A stretch of DNA of 63,579 nt from Pseudoalteromonas sp. 0303 (GTDB lineage: Bacteria > Pseudomonadota > Gammaproteobacteria > Enterobacterales > Alteromonadaceae). The position numbers were made by a program, and so were the translations under genes. The notes under the pieces were generated by a model. The model saw nothing but the letters and a program-made list of their open reading frames with translations, searched no databases and was not told the DNA's origin. This document shows, piece by piece, positions 25,513-33,743 of the stretch. Where the stretch lies: the NCBI RefSeq assembly GCF_013349995.1, contig NZ_JABVXF010000025.1:1-63579 (forward strand), in the 5' to 3' direction. Numbering within the stretch: position 1 is the first letter of the stretch; the number at the start of each line of letters is the position of its first letter.

Positions 25513-26565
25513 TTAGAAAGGCATAGGATAGCGGGTAAATACATCAGCGATTTTATCGTTAGCTTCATCGCTTAATTGCACCGAGAAAGCATCGATATTT
25601 TCTTTTAACTGCGCCATTGATGTTGCACCTATAATCGTTGAGCTTACGCCATCCACTTGATCACACCAAGCCAATGCAAGTTGTGAAGGAGTTAAATTAA
25701 AGGCGTTAGCAATTTCAACATATTCAGCAATCGCAGCCCGTGATTGTGCTGTGTCTCTAAATAAGCCATTACGTTGCACTAGCGTCCAACGACTACCTTC
25801 AGGGCGAGCACCATTTAAGTACTTACCACTTAGCATGCCGCCACCTAGTGGTGACCAAGGTAGGTAAGCAATATCTTCATGAATACATTGTTCAATTAAA
25901 TACGGCCAATCTTTGGCGTGCAATAAACTAAATTCGTTTTGAATCGATACCATGCGCGGAAGGTTATGCTGCTCACTTAAGCGTAAGTACTGGCTGATGC
26001 CCCAAGGTGTATCGTCTGATAAACCACAGTGCTTAATTTTACCAGCCTTGATACAGTCATTCAGCCCTTCAAGAATATCTAACATACCCGCGATATTTTG
26101 TTCAGTGTCAGCCTCTGAGAAGCACACTTTACCTGGCCATTGTTTACCAAAGTGCGGTGATGTACGGTTTGGCCAATGTAATTGGTATAAATCGATAACC
26201 TCAGTTTGTAAGCGTTTAAGAGATGCATCAACGGCTTCAACAATGGCTTGGCGAGTAATATCGCCTGCATCGCGTACCCAAGGTAAGCCGTTACCCGCAA
26301 TTTTAGTGGCAATGACAAGATCATCGCGTTTGTCTTTATTACGCGCTAACCAATTACCAATGATCTCTTCTGTTTTACCGTAGGTGTCTGGAGAAGGTGG
26401 TACGGCATACATTTCGGCGGTATCAATAAAGTTAACGCCTTTATCTAATGCATAGGCGATTTGTTCATCGGCATCGGCTTGGTTGTTTTGCATACCCCAT
26501 GTCATGCTACCTAAGCAAACACGAGATACATCAATACCACTTCGACCAAGTGGGCTATAAAGCAT
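25513..26565 (-). CDS. NADP(H)-dependent aldo-keto reductase (Tas-like)
   Basis: The 350-residue TIM-barrel reductase has the AKR catalytic tetrad in FIDTAEMYAVPP (Asp and Tyr), IATKIAG (Lys) and LYQLHWPNRT (His), and the GCCGLSDD-like KHCGLSDDTPWG strand. The PPSPDTYGKTEEIIGNWLA segment and the overall length of about 346-350 residues fit the Tas subgroup. Physiological substrates are not established for this group. An AAGGA SD lies six nt before the ATG. It lies 12 bp after the thioesterase gene and is probably co-transcribed with it. Confidence 0.88.
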   Translation of the reverse strand: MLYSPLGRSGIDVSRVCLGSMTWGMQNNQADADEQIAYALDKGVNFIDTAEMYAVPPSPDTYGKTEEIIGNWLARNKDKRDDLVIATKIAGNGLPWVRDAGDITRQAIVEAVDASLKRLQTEVIDLYQLHWPNRTSPHFGKQWPGKVCFSEADTEQNIAGMLDILEGLNDCIKAGKIKHCGLSDDTPWGISQYLRLSEQHNLPRMVSIQNEFSLLHAKDWPYLIEQCIHEDIAYLPWSPLGGGMLSGKYLNGARPEGSRWTLVQRNGLFRDTAQSRAAIAEYVEIANAFNLTPSQLALAWCDQVDGVSSTIIGATSMAQLKENIDAFSVQLSDEANDKIADVFTRYPMPF

Positions 26566-26577
26566 AATAGATCCTTG

Positions 26578-27006
26578 TTAATCGCTAGAATGGGCTTTAA
26601 GTGCAGTTAATAACTTATCATTTAACTGCGCTTTTTTACCCGTTTTAAAATTAAACATAACCACCTGTGATGAGCCAATGGTTGTTACTGCGTCTTGGCT
26701 TTCACTAAATACAGTGTAATGCATCATAAAACGATCTTGTTCAATGTCACTAATCTTTACACCAACATGCACAGTATCAGGAAATGTCACCGGGCGTTTA
26801 TAGCGGGCGTTGTTTTCGCTGATCACCGGACCTACACCTGTTACTTGTAAATCTTTAAGAAAGCCGAGTTGAGTAAAAAAATCGATACGGGCTGTTTCAA
26901 AGTAGCGAAAATACACCACATTATTGACGTGCTGCAGGGCATCCATTTCGCCCCATGCAACATTAATTTTTGTTCTGATAGGGTGTTGTTCTATAAACGA
27001 CTGCAT
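26578..27006 (-). CDS. Acyl-CoA thioesterase, hotdog fold
   Basis: The 142-residue protein is a 4HBT/YbgC-type hotdog thioesterase. The N-terminal VAWGEMDALQHVNNVVYFRYFETAR contains the catalytic Asp (in EMDALQHVNN) and the long central helix; RYKRPVTFPDTVHVGVKI is the following strand pair. It should hydrolyse acyl-CoA thioesters; chain length is unknown. It is the first gene of a two-gene operon with the Tas-like reductase. Confidence 0.85.
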   Translation of the reverse strand: MQSFIEQHPIRTKINVAWGEMDALQHVNNVVYFRYFETARIDFFTQLGFLKDLQVTGVGPVISENNARYKRPVTFPDTVHVGVKISDIEQDRFMMHYTVFSESQDAVTTIGSSQVVMFNFKTGKKAQLNDKLLTALKAHSSD

Positions 27007-27159
27007 AGTAAATCTTCGTTGATTGTGAGAAATCTTAGGTTAGCAATATGCTGCTTTTAGCTCAAGGAAATTAGAAAACTCAGTAGATTGTGCTAGATTT
27101 ATAAGTTCACGCTTACGTAAAGTGTGAGCAAAATGAACACACATTAAAGGACCTTAATT

Positions 27160-27366
27160 ATGCAGCAACTAACCTTGAGGGTGATAAAGTGGATTGCACT
27201 TTTCATCTTGCTAGCTCTAGCTTTGCTCTGTTATAGCATGGGCACAATGTCAGGATTTATCGCTTTAATTGTCGTGGGCTTGTTATTAGAAGCCGCGTTT
27301 TGGTTATTTGGTTCACGGCTTATTAGCCGTAAAAAACCAAACCAACAAACAAGCCAAACCTCTTAG
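27160..27366 (+). CDS. Small two-helix membrane protein
   Basis: The 68-residue protein has two hydrophobic helices (about 8-27 and 30-50) and a basic, Ser/Thr/Gln-rich C-terminal tail. An AAAGGACC SD lies eight nt before the ATG, which supports expression. No family was recognised. It stands 61 bp before dinB, but the LexA box between them gives dinB its own promoter. Confidence 0.6.
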   Translation: MQQLTLRVIKWIALFILLALALLCYSMGTMSGFIALIVVGLLLEAAFWLFGSRLISRKKPNQQTSQTS

Positions 27367-27397
27367 CTTGCACTCTCAGGAAGTTTAAATATAATAA

Positions 27398-27413
27398 CTG
27401 TATATATAAACAG
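27398..27413 (+). promoter_or_regulatory. LexA (SOS) box upstream of dinB
   Basis: CTGTATATATAAACAG matches the gammaproteobacterial SOS consensus CTGT-N8-ACAG exactly, 15 bp before the dinB ATG. It predicts LexA repression and DNA-damage induction. Confidence 0.88.
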
Positions 27414-27427
27414 TTGTTGTATTCCTG

Positions 27428-28480
27428 ATGAAAAAATTCATTCACATCGATATGGACTGCTTTTATGCAGCCGTTGAGATGCGTGATAACCCCGCGCTTG
27501 CCAATGTGCCACTGGCTATAGGTGGTAATAGTCGTCGCGGGGTGCTTTCAACTGCTAATTATATTGCCCGTAAATATGGTGTGCGCTCGGCGATGTCGAA
27601 CTATCACGCCAAACAACTGTGCCCCGATCTGGTTATCGTGCCCGGACGAATGCAGGTTTATAAAGAAATCTCCACGCAAATTCGCGCCATTTTTGCAAAG
27701 TACACCGACCTTATTGAGCCGTTATCGTTAGATGAAGCCTACCTTGATGTAACCGACAGTACTGCGTGCAAAGGCAGTGCAACACTCATGGCTCAGCAAA
27801 TCCGCCAAGAAATCTATGACACCACCGGACTAACGGCCTCAGCGGGCGTCGCGCCAATTAAGTTTATTGCCAAAATTGCCAGCGATGAAAACAAGCCTAA
27901 TGGTCAGTTTGTGGTATTGCCCGATCAAGTTGATGACTTTTTGGCGAGTTTACCGCTTGGTAAAATCCCTGGCGTAGGCAAGGTGACATTAGAAAAACTG
28001 CAACTTAAAGGGCTTTACACAGGGGCTGATGTGCGCGCGAAAGGGGTTAATTGGATGCAGCAGCACATTGGTAATTTTGGCGTGTCTTTATATCAAAAGT
28101 GTGCAGGCGAGTACGTTGGCAAAGTGTCAACTGAGCGAGTACGAAAGTCGCTCAGTGTTGAGCACACCTATGAATACAACAAAAATAATTTAGATGAGTG
28201 TCTAAGTCAGTTACCCCGCTTGATGGATGAATTAACTCGTCGTCTTGATAAACAACAATTAAACAACCGCATCAATAAGTTATCGGTGAAGGTCAAGTTT
28301 GCCAATTTTGTCGTGACCAGTGCCGATCAAAGCCACCATCAATTAGACGAACGCATTTTTGCTGAGTTAATGAGTAAAGCTTATGAGCGAGGTAACAACC
28401 AGCCAGTACGCCTGTTAGGAATAGGTGTCGGAATAAAGAGTCAGGCTCACGAGCATTTTCAGCTGAGTATATTAGACTAA
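27428..28480 (+). CDS. dinB: DNA polymerase IV (Y family)
   Basis: The 350-residue translesion polymerase shows the Y-family motifs in order: HIDMDCFYAAVEMRDNP with the first catalytic Asp, SLDEAYLDVT with the second Asp/Glu pair, GVAPIKFIAKIASDENKPNGQ, the helix-hairpin-helix LPLGKIPGVGKVT, and the little-finger domain from about residue 240. It extends mismatched or lesion-containing primers, usually with the beta clamp. A LexA box just upstream makes it an SOS gene. Confidence 0.96.
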   Translation: MKKFIHIDMDCFYAAVEMRDNPALANVPLAIGGNSRRGVLSTANYIARKYGVRSAMSNYHAKQLCPDLVIVPGRMQVYKEISTQIRAIFAKYTDLIEPLSLDEAYLDVTDSTACKGSATLMAQQIRQEIYDTTGLTASAGVAPIKFIAKIASDENKPNGQFVVLPDQVDDFLASLPLGKIPGVGKVTLEKLQLKGLYTGADVRAKGVNWMQQHIGNFGVSLYQKCAGEYVGKVSTERVRKSLSVEHTYEYNKNNLDECLSQLPRLMDELTRRLDKQQLNNRINKLSVKVKFANFVVTSADQSHHQLDERIFAELMSKAYERGNNQPVRLLGIGVGIKSQAHEHFQLSILD

Positions 28481-28586
28481 AGGTTAACACCTTGGTGCTT
28501 GAAAGTTTGTTAGTGTCTAGTTGGGGTGCTAGGCCTGCCTAGTTCAACACCTTAGACAACATTATAACTTAATAAGAGAGATGACT

Positions 28587-30269
28587 ATGCAATCGGTCGT
28601 AATCGTGCTGCTCGGAATAGTCGGTATGTTGTTCGGATGGTTCTTTTATTCGAAATTCATCGCCGAAAAAATATTTAAAATGGATGATAATTTTGTCACA
28701 CCAGCTCATGAACTTGAGGATGGTGTGGATTATGTGCCAACTAACAAAGTTGTGTTATGGGGCCACCATTTCACCTCTGTCGCAGGTGCTGCGCCAATTG
28801 TTGGCCCTGCCATTGCCGTATACTGGGGCTGGGTGCCTGCGGTACTGTGGGTAGTATTTGGTACTATCTTTTTTGCTGGTGTTCACGACATGGGCGCTCT
28901 ATGGGCCAGTGCGCGTAACAAAGGCAAATCAATGGGCGCTTTATCTGAAAGCGTAATTGGTAAACGCACCCGTGCATTATTTATGATTGTGGTGTTCTTA
29001 GTACTACTGATGGTGAATGCGGTATTTGGTGTGGTGATTGCCAAGTCATTTGTATCGCAACCCAACGCGGTATTCCCAGCTTGGTCAGCGATTGTCGTGG
29101 CCTTAGTTATTGGTCAGTTGCTACGCCGTAAAGTGTCGTTAATTCCGCTTTGTTTAATTGGTGTGGGAATTCTTTATTACACCATTTACCTTGGTAGTGG
29201 CATGCCGATTTCATTACCTGATGAAATGTTTGGCTTAAGTGCGAATGCGAACTGGATCATCATCTTATTTATCTATGCAGCCATTGCTTCATTATTGCCA
29301 GTATGGATGCTTTTACAGCCACGCGACTTCATTAACGGTATGCAGTTATTGGTTGGTTTAGTATTACTATATGGTGCGGTTTTTGTGTCAATGCCGGATA
29401 TCACAGCGCCTGCGTTTAATACTCAAACGGCGGTTGATACACCAAGTATTATTCCATTGCTATTTGTGACCATAGCTTGTGGTGCGGTATCGGGTTTCCA
29501 CGGTATTGTGTCTTCAGGTACCAGCTCTAAGCAGTTGAACAAAGAAACCGATGGTCGCTTTGTGGGTTACTTAGGTGCAGTAGGCGAAGGTATGCTTGCG
29601 CTTATTACACTAGTTGCAGTAAGTGGTGTTGCACTTGCAGTATCACCTGAAGAATGGCACGAAATTTACAGTCACTTAGGCGCCGGTAGTGTGAGTGCCT
29701 TTATTAATGGTGGCGCAAACTTAATTGAAAGTGGTTGGGGTATCTCGCAAGAGGTGGCATCAACTTTACTTGCCGTAATGGTGGTCTTGTTTGCGGGGAC
29801 TACGATGGACTCTGGCGTGCGCCTGCAGCGTTATATCATTCAAGAGTGGGGTGATATTTATAATATCAGCATCATTCGTAATGGTATTGTAGCTACACTC
29901 ATTGCAGTACTTAGCTGTTTACTGCTTGCTTTTGGTGCTGGTGGCGCTGACGGTAGCGGCGGTATGATCATTTGGCCATTATTCGGTTCGACTAACCAGA
30001 TCTTAGCCAGCTTAACCCTACTGGTTATCTCGGTAATGCTTATTAAAGCGAATCGCCCGGCTAAATACACCTTGATCCCAATGAGCTTTGTACTAGTTAT
30101 GGCGTTCTTTGCTGGGGTTATTAAACTGGGCGAGTACTACCAACAAGGTAACTGGTTACTAGTGACACTTGATTTGTTAGTACTGGTTGTGAGCGTACTG
30201 GTTATGCTTGAAGCTTGGTCTGTAATTGTTAAGCATCGTAAAGACTCAGCACACATTACAGAGCAGTAA
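28587..30269 (+). CDS. CstA-family carbon starvation protein / peptide-pyruvate transporter
   Basis: The 560-residue membrane protein has about 15-16 helices and CstA-family segments: VLWGHHFTSVAGAAPIVGPAIAVYWGW, FAGVHDMGALWASARNKGKSMG, and FHGIVSSGTSSKQLNKETD. It is shorter than E. coli CstA/BtsT (about 700 residues), as in the compact form common in marine bacteria. Characterised members carry peptides or pyruvate. The start at 28587 is preferred over 28581 because AAGAGAG directly abuts the first ATG. A large stem-loop follows the gene. Confidence 0.85.
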   Translation: MQSVVIVLLGIVGMLFGWFFYSKFIAEKIFKMDDNFVTPAHELEDGVDYVPTNKVVLWGHHFTSVAGAAPIVGPAIAVYWGWVPAVLWVVFGTIFFAGVHDMGALWASARNKGKSMGALSESVIGKRTRALFMIVVFLVLLMVNAVFGVVIAKSFVSQPNAVFPAWSAIVVALVIGQLLRRKVSLIPLCLIGVGILYYTIYLGSGMPISLPDEMFGLSANANWIIILFIYAAIASLLPVWMLLQPRDFINGMQLLVGLVLLYGAVFVSMPDITAPAFNTQTAVDTPSIIPLLFVTIACGAVSGFHGIVSSGTSSKQLNKETDGRFVGYLGAVGEGMLALITLVAVSGVALAVSPEEWHEIYSHLGAGSVSAFINGGANLIESGWGISQEVASTLLAVMVVLFAGTTMDSGVRLQRYIIQEWGDIYNISIIRNGIVATLIAVLSCLLLAFGAGGADGSGGMIIWPLFGSTNQILASLTLLVISVMLIKANRPAKYTLIPMSFVLVMAFFAGVIKLGEYYQQGNWLLVTLDLLVLVVSVLVMLEAWSVIVKHRKDSAHITEQ

Positions 30270-30276
30270 ACTTAGC

Positions 30277-30315
30277 TTGCCAGCCATATCGTAAGCTGTC
30301 TTACTTGGCTGGCAA
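30277..30315 (+). terminator. Nested stem-loop after the CstA-family gene
   Basis: Outer arms TTGCCAGCCA / TGGCTGGCAA (10 bp) enclose an inner GTAAG-CTGT-CTTAC hairpin, seven nt after the stop. No T-run follows, so it may be an mRNA-stabilising 3' structure rather than an intrinsic terminator. Confidence 0.5.
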
Positions 30316-30338
30316 TAGCGCTCTAAATCAATGATAAT

Positions 30339-30372
30339 AAGGTCCTATGTTTCTAACAGCAGGACCTTTTTT
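30339..30372 (+). terminator. Terminator-like hairpin abutting the M17 aminopeptidase start
   Basis: AAGGTCCT (30339-30346) pairs with AGGACCTT (30361-30368) across a 14-nt loop, and the T-run ends directly at the ATG at 30373. The 3' arm contains AGGA, the only SD candidate for the aminopeptidase. It may end cstA-side transcripts, act as an attenuator or block translation. Confidence 0.6.
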
Positions 30373-31896
30373 ATGGCATACCCTCATGCAGTTGCAGCCC
30401 CGCAATTAGCGGATGCAAATCACGATGCATTGATTATTATCGGTGATGATTTTTCTTCTTTAGCAGATGCAAGCTTAAGCCAAGCTATTAGCGCTCAACA
30501 AGCTGTAGACGCACGTATTGGCAAACAAGTGACATTACTTGTTATTGACTCTAAACGCGTTATTTTAGCGCCTACAGGCCCTCTAAATCGTGATTATGAT
30601 GATGTACGTCGTTACTTTGATGCAGCGAAGCAAGGTGTACTAGAGGCGAAAGCATCGGGTAGCACTCAGCCTGCAATTTTACTTGCTAACGTAAATCAAG
30701 ATAGCCGTTACAAGCATGCCCTTGAAGTGGCTTATTTAGGTGCTTGCCAAGCGCTTTGGCAACCACTTGAGGCACGTGAGTTTCACGGCCAAGCGATTGA
30801 ACCAATTAGCCAAATTAGCCTAGTGGGTGCAGACGAGACAATGAGCAAAGCGCTTAATGCTATTGCTGCAGGTCAATATGCTGCACGTGATTTATGTGGT
30901 ACAGAACCTGAGCGTATGGCACCACCACGTTTTGCTGATTACTGCGTTGAGTTATTTGCTGATAGTAAGGTGTCTGTTGAAGTGATTTCAGATATCAACA
31001 CTATCGATAAAGATTACCCAATGATGAGCACCGTAGCGCGCGCATCTTACGCTGTTGAGCGTCATCACCCACGTGTTGTAAAACTAGAATACGTGCCTGA
31101 AGGCGACGTTGAGCGTACCTTAATGTTTGTTGGTAAAGGTTTAGTTTACGATACCGGTGGTGCAGACCTTAAAGTGGGTGGCTTTATGGCAGGTATGAGC
31201 CGCGATAAAGGCGGTGCAGCTTCGGTTGCTGGCTTTATGAAATCAGTGGCTGACTTTGCACCAAAAGGCGTAAAAGTGATTGCTTACTTAGCCGTAGTTC
31301 GTAACTCAATTGGTTCTGATTGTTTTGTTCCTGATGAAATCATTACCAGCCGTGAAGGTGTGCGTGTTCGTATCGGTAACACAGATGCTGAAGGCCGTTT
31401 AGCAATGGGTGACCTATTAAGCGAAATGAAAGATCGTGCTTTAAACGAAGTAAATCCAGAGCTATTCACTGTTGCAACACTAACAGGCCACGCAGCTCGT
31501 GCGATGGGTCCTTACAGTGCGTATGTTGAAAATGGTCCAGCTCGCGCAGCGAAAATTTCACGCCAAATTGCTGACTTAGGCGATTTATGGGCAGATGGCG
31601 CCGAAGTATCTCGTAGCCGCCGTGAAGATTATGACTTTATTCGTCCTCGCACGTTAGCTGACGATGTATTATCAAGTAACAATGCCGCTTCTGCAGTGAC
31701 AGCTCGTGGTCACCAGTTCCCAATGGCATTCTTAGCGATTGTTGGTGGTTTAGATAAACATGGGACTGAATCTGCAAAGCCATTACCGTATGTTCATATG
31801 GACATCGCAGGTAGCGGCGTAGAAGGCGGTGATTGGCAACATGGTAAGCCTACCGCAGCAACAGTAAGCAGCTTATTCGCTCGTTATTGTTTATAA
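30373..31896 (+). CDS. M17 leucyl aminopeptidase family protein
   Basis: The 507-residue protein has a C-terminal M17 catalytic domain. FVGKGLVYDTGGADLKVGGFMAGMSRDKGG carries metal-binding Lys and Asp residues, and the family signature NTDAEGRL supplies Asp and Glu. It releases N-terminal residues with two divalent metals, usually as a hexamer. The ATG at 30373 is chosen over an upstream frame because MAYPHAVAAPQL starts the conserved N-terminal domain. The start directly follows a terminator-like hairpin whose 3' arm holds its SD. Confidence 0.9.
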   Translation: MAYPHAVAAPQLADANHDALIIIGDDFSSLADASLSQAISAQQAVDARIGKQVTLLVIDSKRVILAPTGPLNRDYDDVRRYFDAAKQGVLEAKASGSTQPAILLANVNQDSRYKHALEVAYLGACQALWQPLEAREFHGQAIEPISQISLVGADETMSKALNAIAAGQYAARDLCGTEPERMAPPRFADYCVELFADSKVSVEVISDINTIDKDYPMMSTVARASYAVERHHPRVVKLEYVPEGDVERTLMFVGKGLVYDTGGADLKVGGFMAGMSRDKGGAASVAGFMKSVADFAPKGVKVIAYLAVVRNSIGSDCFVPDEIITSREGVRVRIGNTDAEGRLAMGDLLSEMKDRALNEVNPELFTVATLTGHAARAMGPYSAYVENGPARAAKISRQIADLGDLWADGAEVSRSRREDYDFIRPRTLADDVLSSNNAASAVTARGHQFPMAFLAIVGGLDKHGTESAKPLPYVHMDIAGSGVEGGDWQHGKPTAATVSSLFARYCL

Positions 31897-31922
31897 GCTA
31901 AAAGCTATAAGTTTTTAGTTTT

Positions 31923-31955
31923 AAAAGCCCCGCACTGCAGTGCGGGGCTTTTTTT
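31923..31955. terminator. Strong bidirectional terminator
   Basis: Symmetric palindrome of 30 bp (31923-31952; AAAAGCCCCGCACTG arm) with T-run on the right and A-run on the left, between the convergent aminopeptidase and chemoreceptor genes. Confidence 0.93.
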
Positions 31956-31959
31956 GGTG

Positions 31960-33594
31960 TTAGTCGAGCTTGAAGCGGTTAACGACATCACTTAACGCTT
32001 GTGAGCTTTGCTTTAAGTTTTCACTGGCGTTCGAGAGTCCTTCGGTATTCGACAATGATTGTTCGGTTGATTGTGAAAGCTCATTAATCCGTAAATTAAC
32101 CTCATCTGCGGCGCTGGTTTGTTGCTCGGTAGCGCGGGCGATTTGGCTGTTCATATCTTTAATAATAGAGACAAGTCGCTCAATCTCACTCAATGAACTA
32201 TTTGCTTCACCTGCTTGTGAAACCGTTTCAGTTGATAACTGTTGGCTTGCCGAAACTGCATCAACAGCAGCTTGTGCGCCTGTTTGTAGTTTACTGATCA
32301 TGGCTTGAATTTCATCAGTACTTTTACCTGTGCGACTTGCTAATGTACGCACTTCGTCAGCCACTACGGCAAAGCCTCGACCTTGTTCACCAGCACGGGC
32401 CGCTTCAATGGCAGCATTGAGAGCCAGTAAGTTGGTTTGCTCAGCAATACTTCGGATAACATCAAGTACTGAGCCAATGTTGTTACTCTCTGCAGCAAGA
32501 TCCGCCGTTACCTTACTCACTTGTTCAATATTATGCGACAGGGTTTCAATGGCGGTGATAGTCTTGTTAAGAACCTGCTTGCCCGCTTCAGCATTTTGCG
32601 CTGCTTCATTAGCGGCATGTTCAGCTTGGTCGGCATTTTGACTAACATCGTGAATTTGATGAGTCATTTGTTCCATTGCGGTTGCTACTTGAGTTGAGCT
32701 ATCGTTTTGTAGCTCAATAAAGGAGTGATTGGTTTTACTGGCATCATCAACGCTATGGGCAAACTGATTTACTTGCTCGGCATTGTGGGCAACATGTTTC
32801 AGTGACTCACGCATTTTTGCGGTGTACAAGTTAAAGTAGCGCGACAAACGAGACACTTCGTCATTGCCATTTTCATCAAGCTTTTGGGTCAAATCGCCTT
32901 CACCTTGCGAGATGTCTTTCATCATGTCGGCGGCAAGTTGGGTCGGGCGAAGAATACTATTAGCAATTAGGTAGCTTAGCGCAACCAGTAGGGCAATGAT
33001 CACCACTGCGGTGATAATGACATGAGTACGAAGCGAAGAGAATGCCTCTTCAATGGTATCAATGTAGACACCAGAGCCTACAATCCATTGCCATTTATCA
33101 AAACCTTTTACGTAGGCAATTTTATCAACCGGCTTATCTTTACCTGGCTTTGGCCACTTGTAGGGAATAAAGCCTTCACCTTGTTTTTTGACGATATTAA
33201 CCATATCGACAAATAACAACACGCCATCTGGATCTTTACTGCCCGCTAGCGATTTACCATTTAATTCGGGCTTAAATGGGTGCATGACCATCACGGGTTG
33301 ATAGTCGTTGATCCAAAAGTAATTGCTGTTGTCATAACGTAGTGCAGAAATTGTTTCGAGGGCTGCTTGTTTGGCTTGTTGCTCACTCATCTTACCTTGC
33401 TCAAACAATTCATAGTTATGCTCAATAATAGAGTAAGCAGACTCAACAAGGTTTTGGGTTTTTATGTATTGCTCTTGCTTTAGCGAGCTGTATTGCTGCG
33501 TTAAACTCGAGACGCTCAAAAATATCAGCCCTATCACGACCACACTCACTAACATGGCGAGGCGCTGAAAAATTGTAAAACGGCGTAAATTCAT
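31960..33594 (-). CDS. Methyl-accepting chemotaxis protein with Cache sensor
   Basis: The 544-residue chemoreceptor has TM1 (about 10-30) and a periplasmic single-Cache domain of the sCache_2 type (about 35-185; [33 protein letters not shown] and [15 protein letters not shown]). TM2 (about 190-210) and a HAMP domain follow, then the cytoplasmic signalling hairpin with [38 protein letters not shown]. sCache_2 sensors often bind small carboxylates, but the ligand here is unknown. No CheB/CheR pentapeptide tail is visible. An AAGGAA SD precedes the ATG. Confidence 0.93.
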   Translation of the reverse strand: MNLRRFTIFQRLAMLVSVVVIGLIFLSVSSLTQQYSSLKQEQYIKTQNLVESAYSIIEHNYELFEQGKMSEQQAKQAALETISALRYDNSNYFWINDYQPVMVMHPFKPELNGKSLAGSKDPDGVLLFVDMVNIVKKQGEGFIPYKWPKPGKDKPVDKIAYVKGFDKWQWIVGSGVYIDTIEEAFSSLRTHVIITAVVIIALLVALSYLIANSILRPTQLAADMMKDISQGEGDLTQKLDENGNDEVSRLSRYFNLYTAKMRESLKHVAHNAEQVNQFAHSVDDASKTNHSFIELQNDSSTQVATAMEQMTHQIHDVSQNADQAEHAANEAAQNAEAGKQVLNKTITAIETLSHNIEQVSKVTADLAAESNNIGSVLDVIRSIAEQTNLLALNAAIEAARAGEQGRGFAVVADEVRTLASRTGKSTDEIQAMISKLQTGAQAAVDAVSASQQLSTETVSQAGEANSSLSEIERLVSIIKDMNSQIARATEQQTSAADEVNLRINELSQSTEQSLSNTEGLSNASENLKQSSQALSDVVNRFKLD

Positions 33595-33685
33595 GTGTAT
33601 TCCTTCGTCATGCCCATAGGAGCAATGTATTAAGCGTAGCTAAAATAGGTCGAAAATCTAGTTAAATAGTAGAATACATTGAGAC

Positions 33686-33716
33686 AAAAAAAAGGCTGAT
33701 TTAACAATCAGCCTTT
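33686..33716 (-). terminator. Intrinsic terminator of the DPP4-like gene
   Basis: AAAGGCTGATT-TAAC-AATCAGCCTTT. On the minus strand the stem is followed by an eight-T run, 27 nt past the DPP4-like stop codon. Confidence 0.85.
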
Positions 33717-33743
33717 AGTCTAAGTTACCGAAATTAAACGTGA

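Noticed and set aside
25952..26383. Plus-strand 143-codon frame inside the aldo-keto reductase gene
   Set aside because: Antisense shadow; composition and lack of SD argue against coding.
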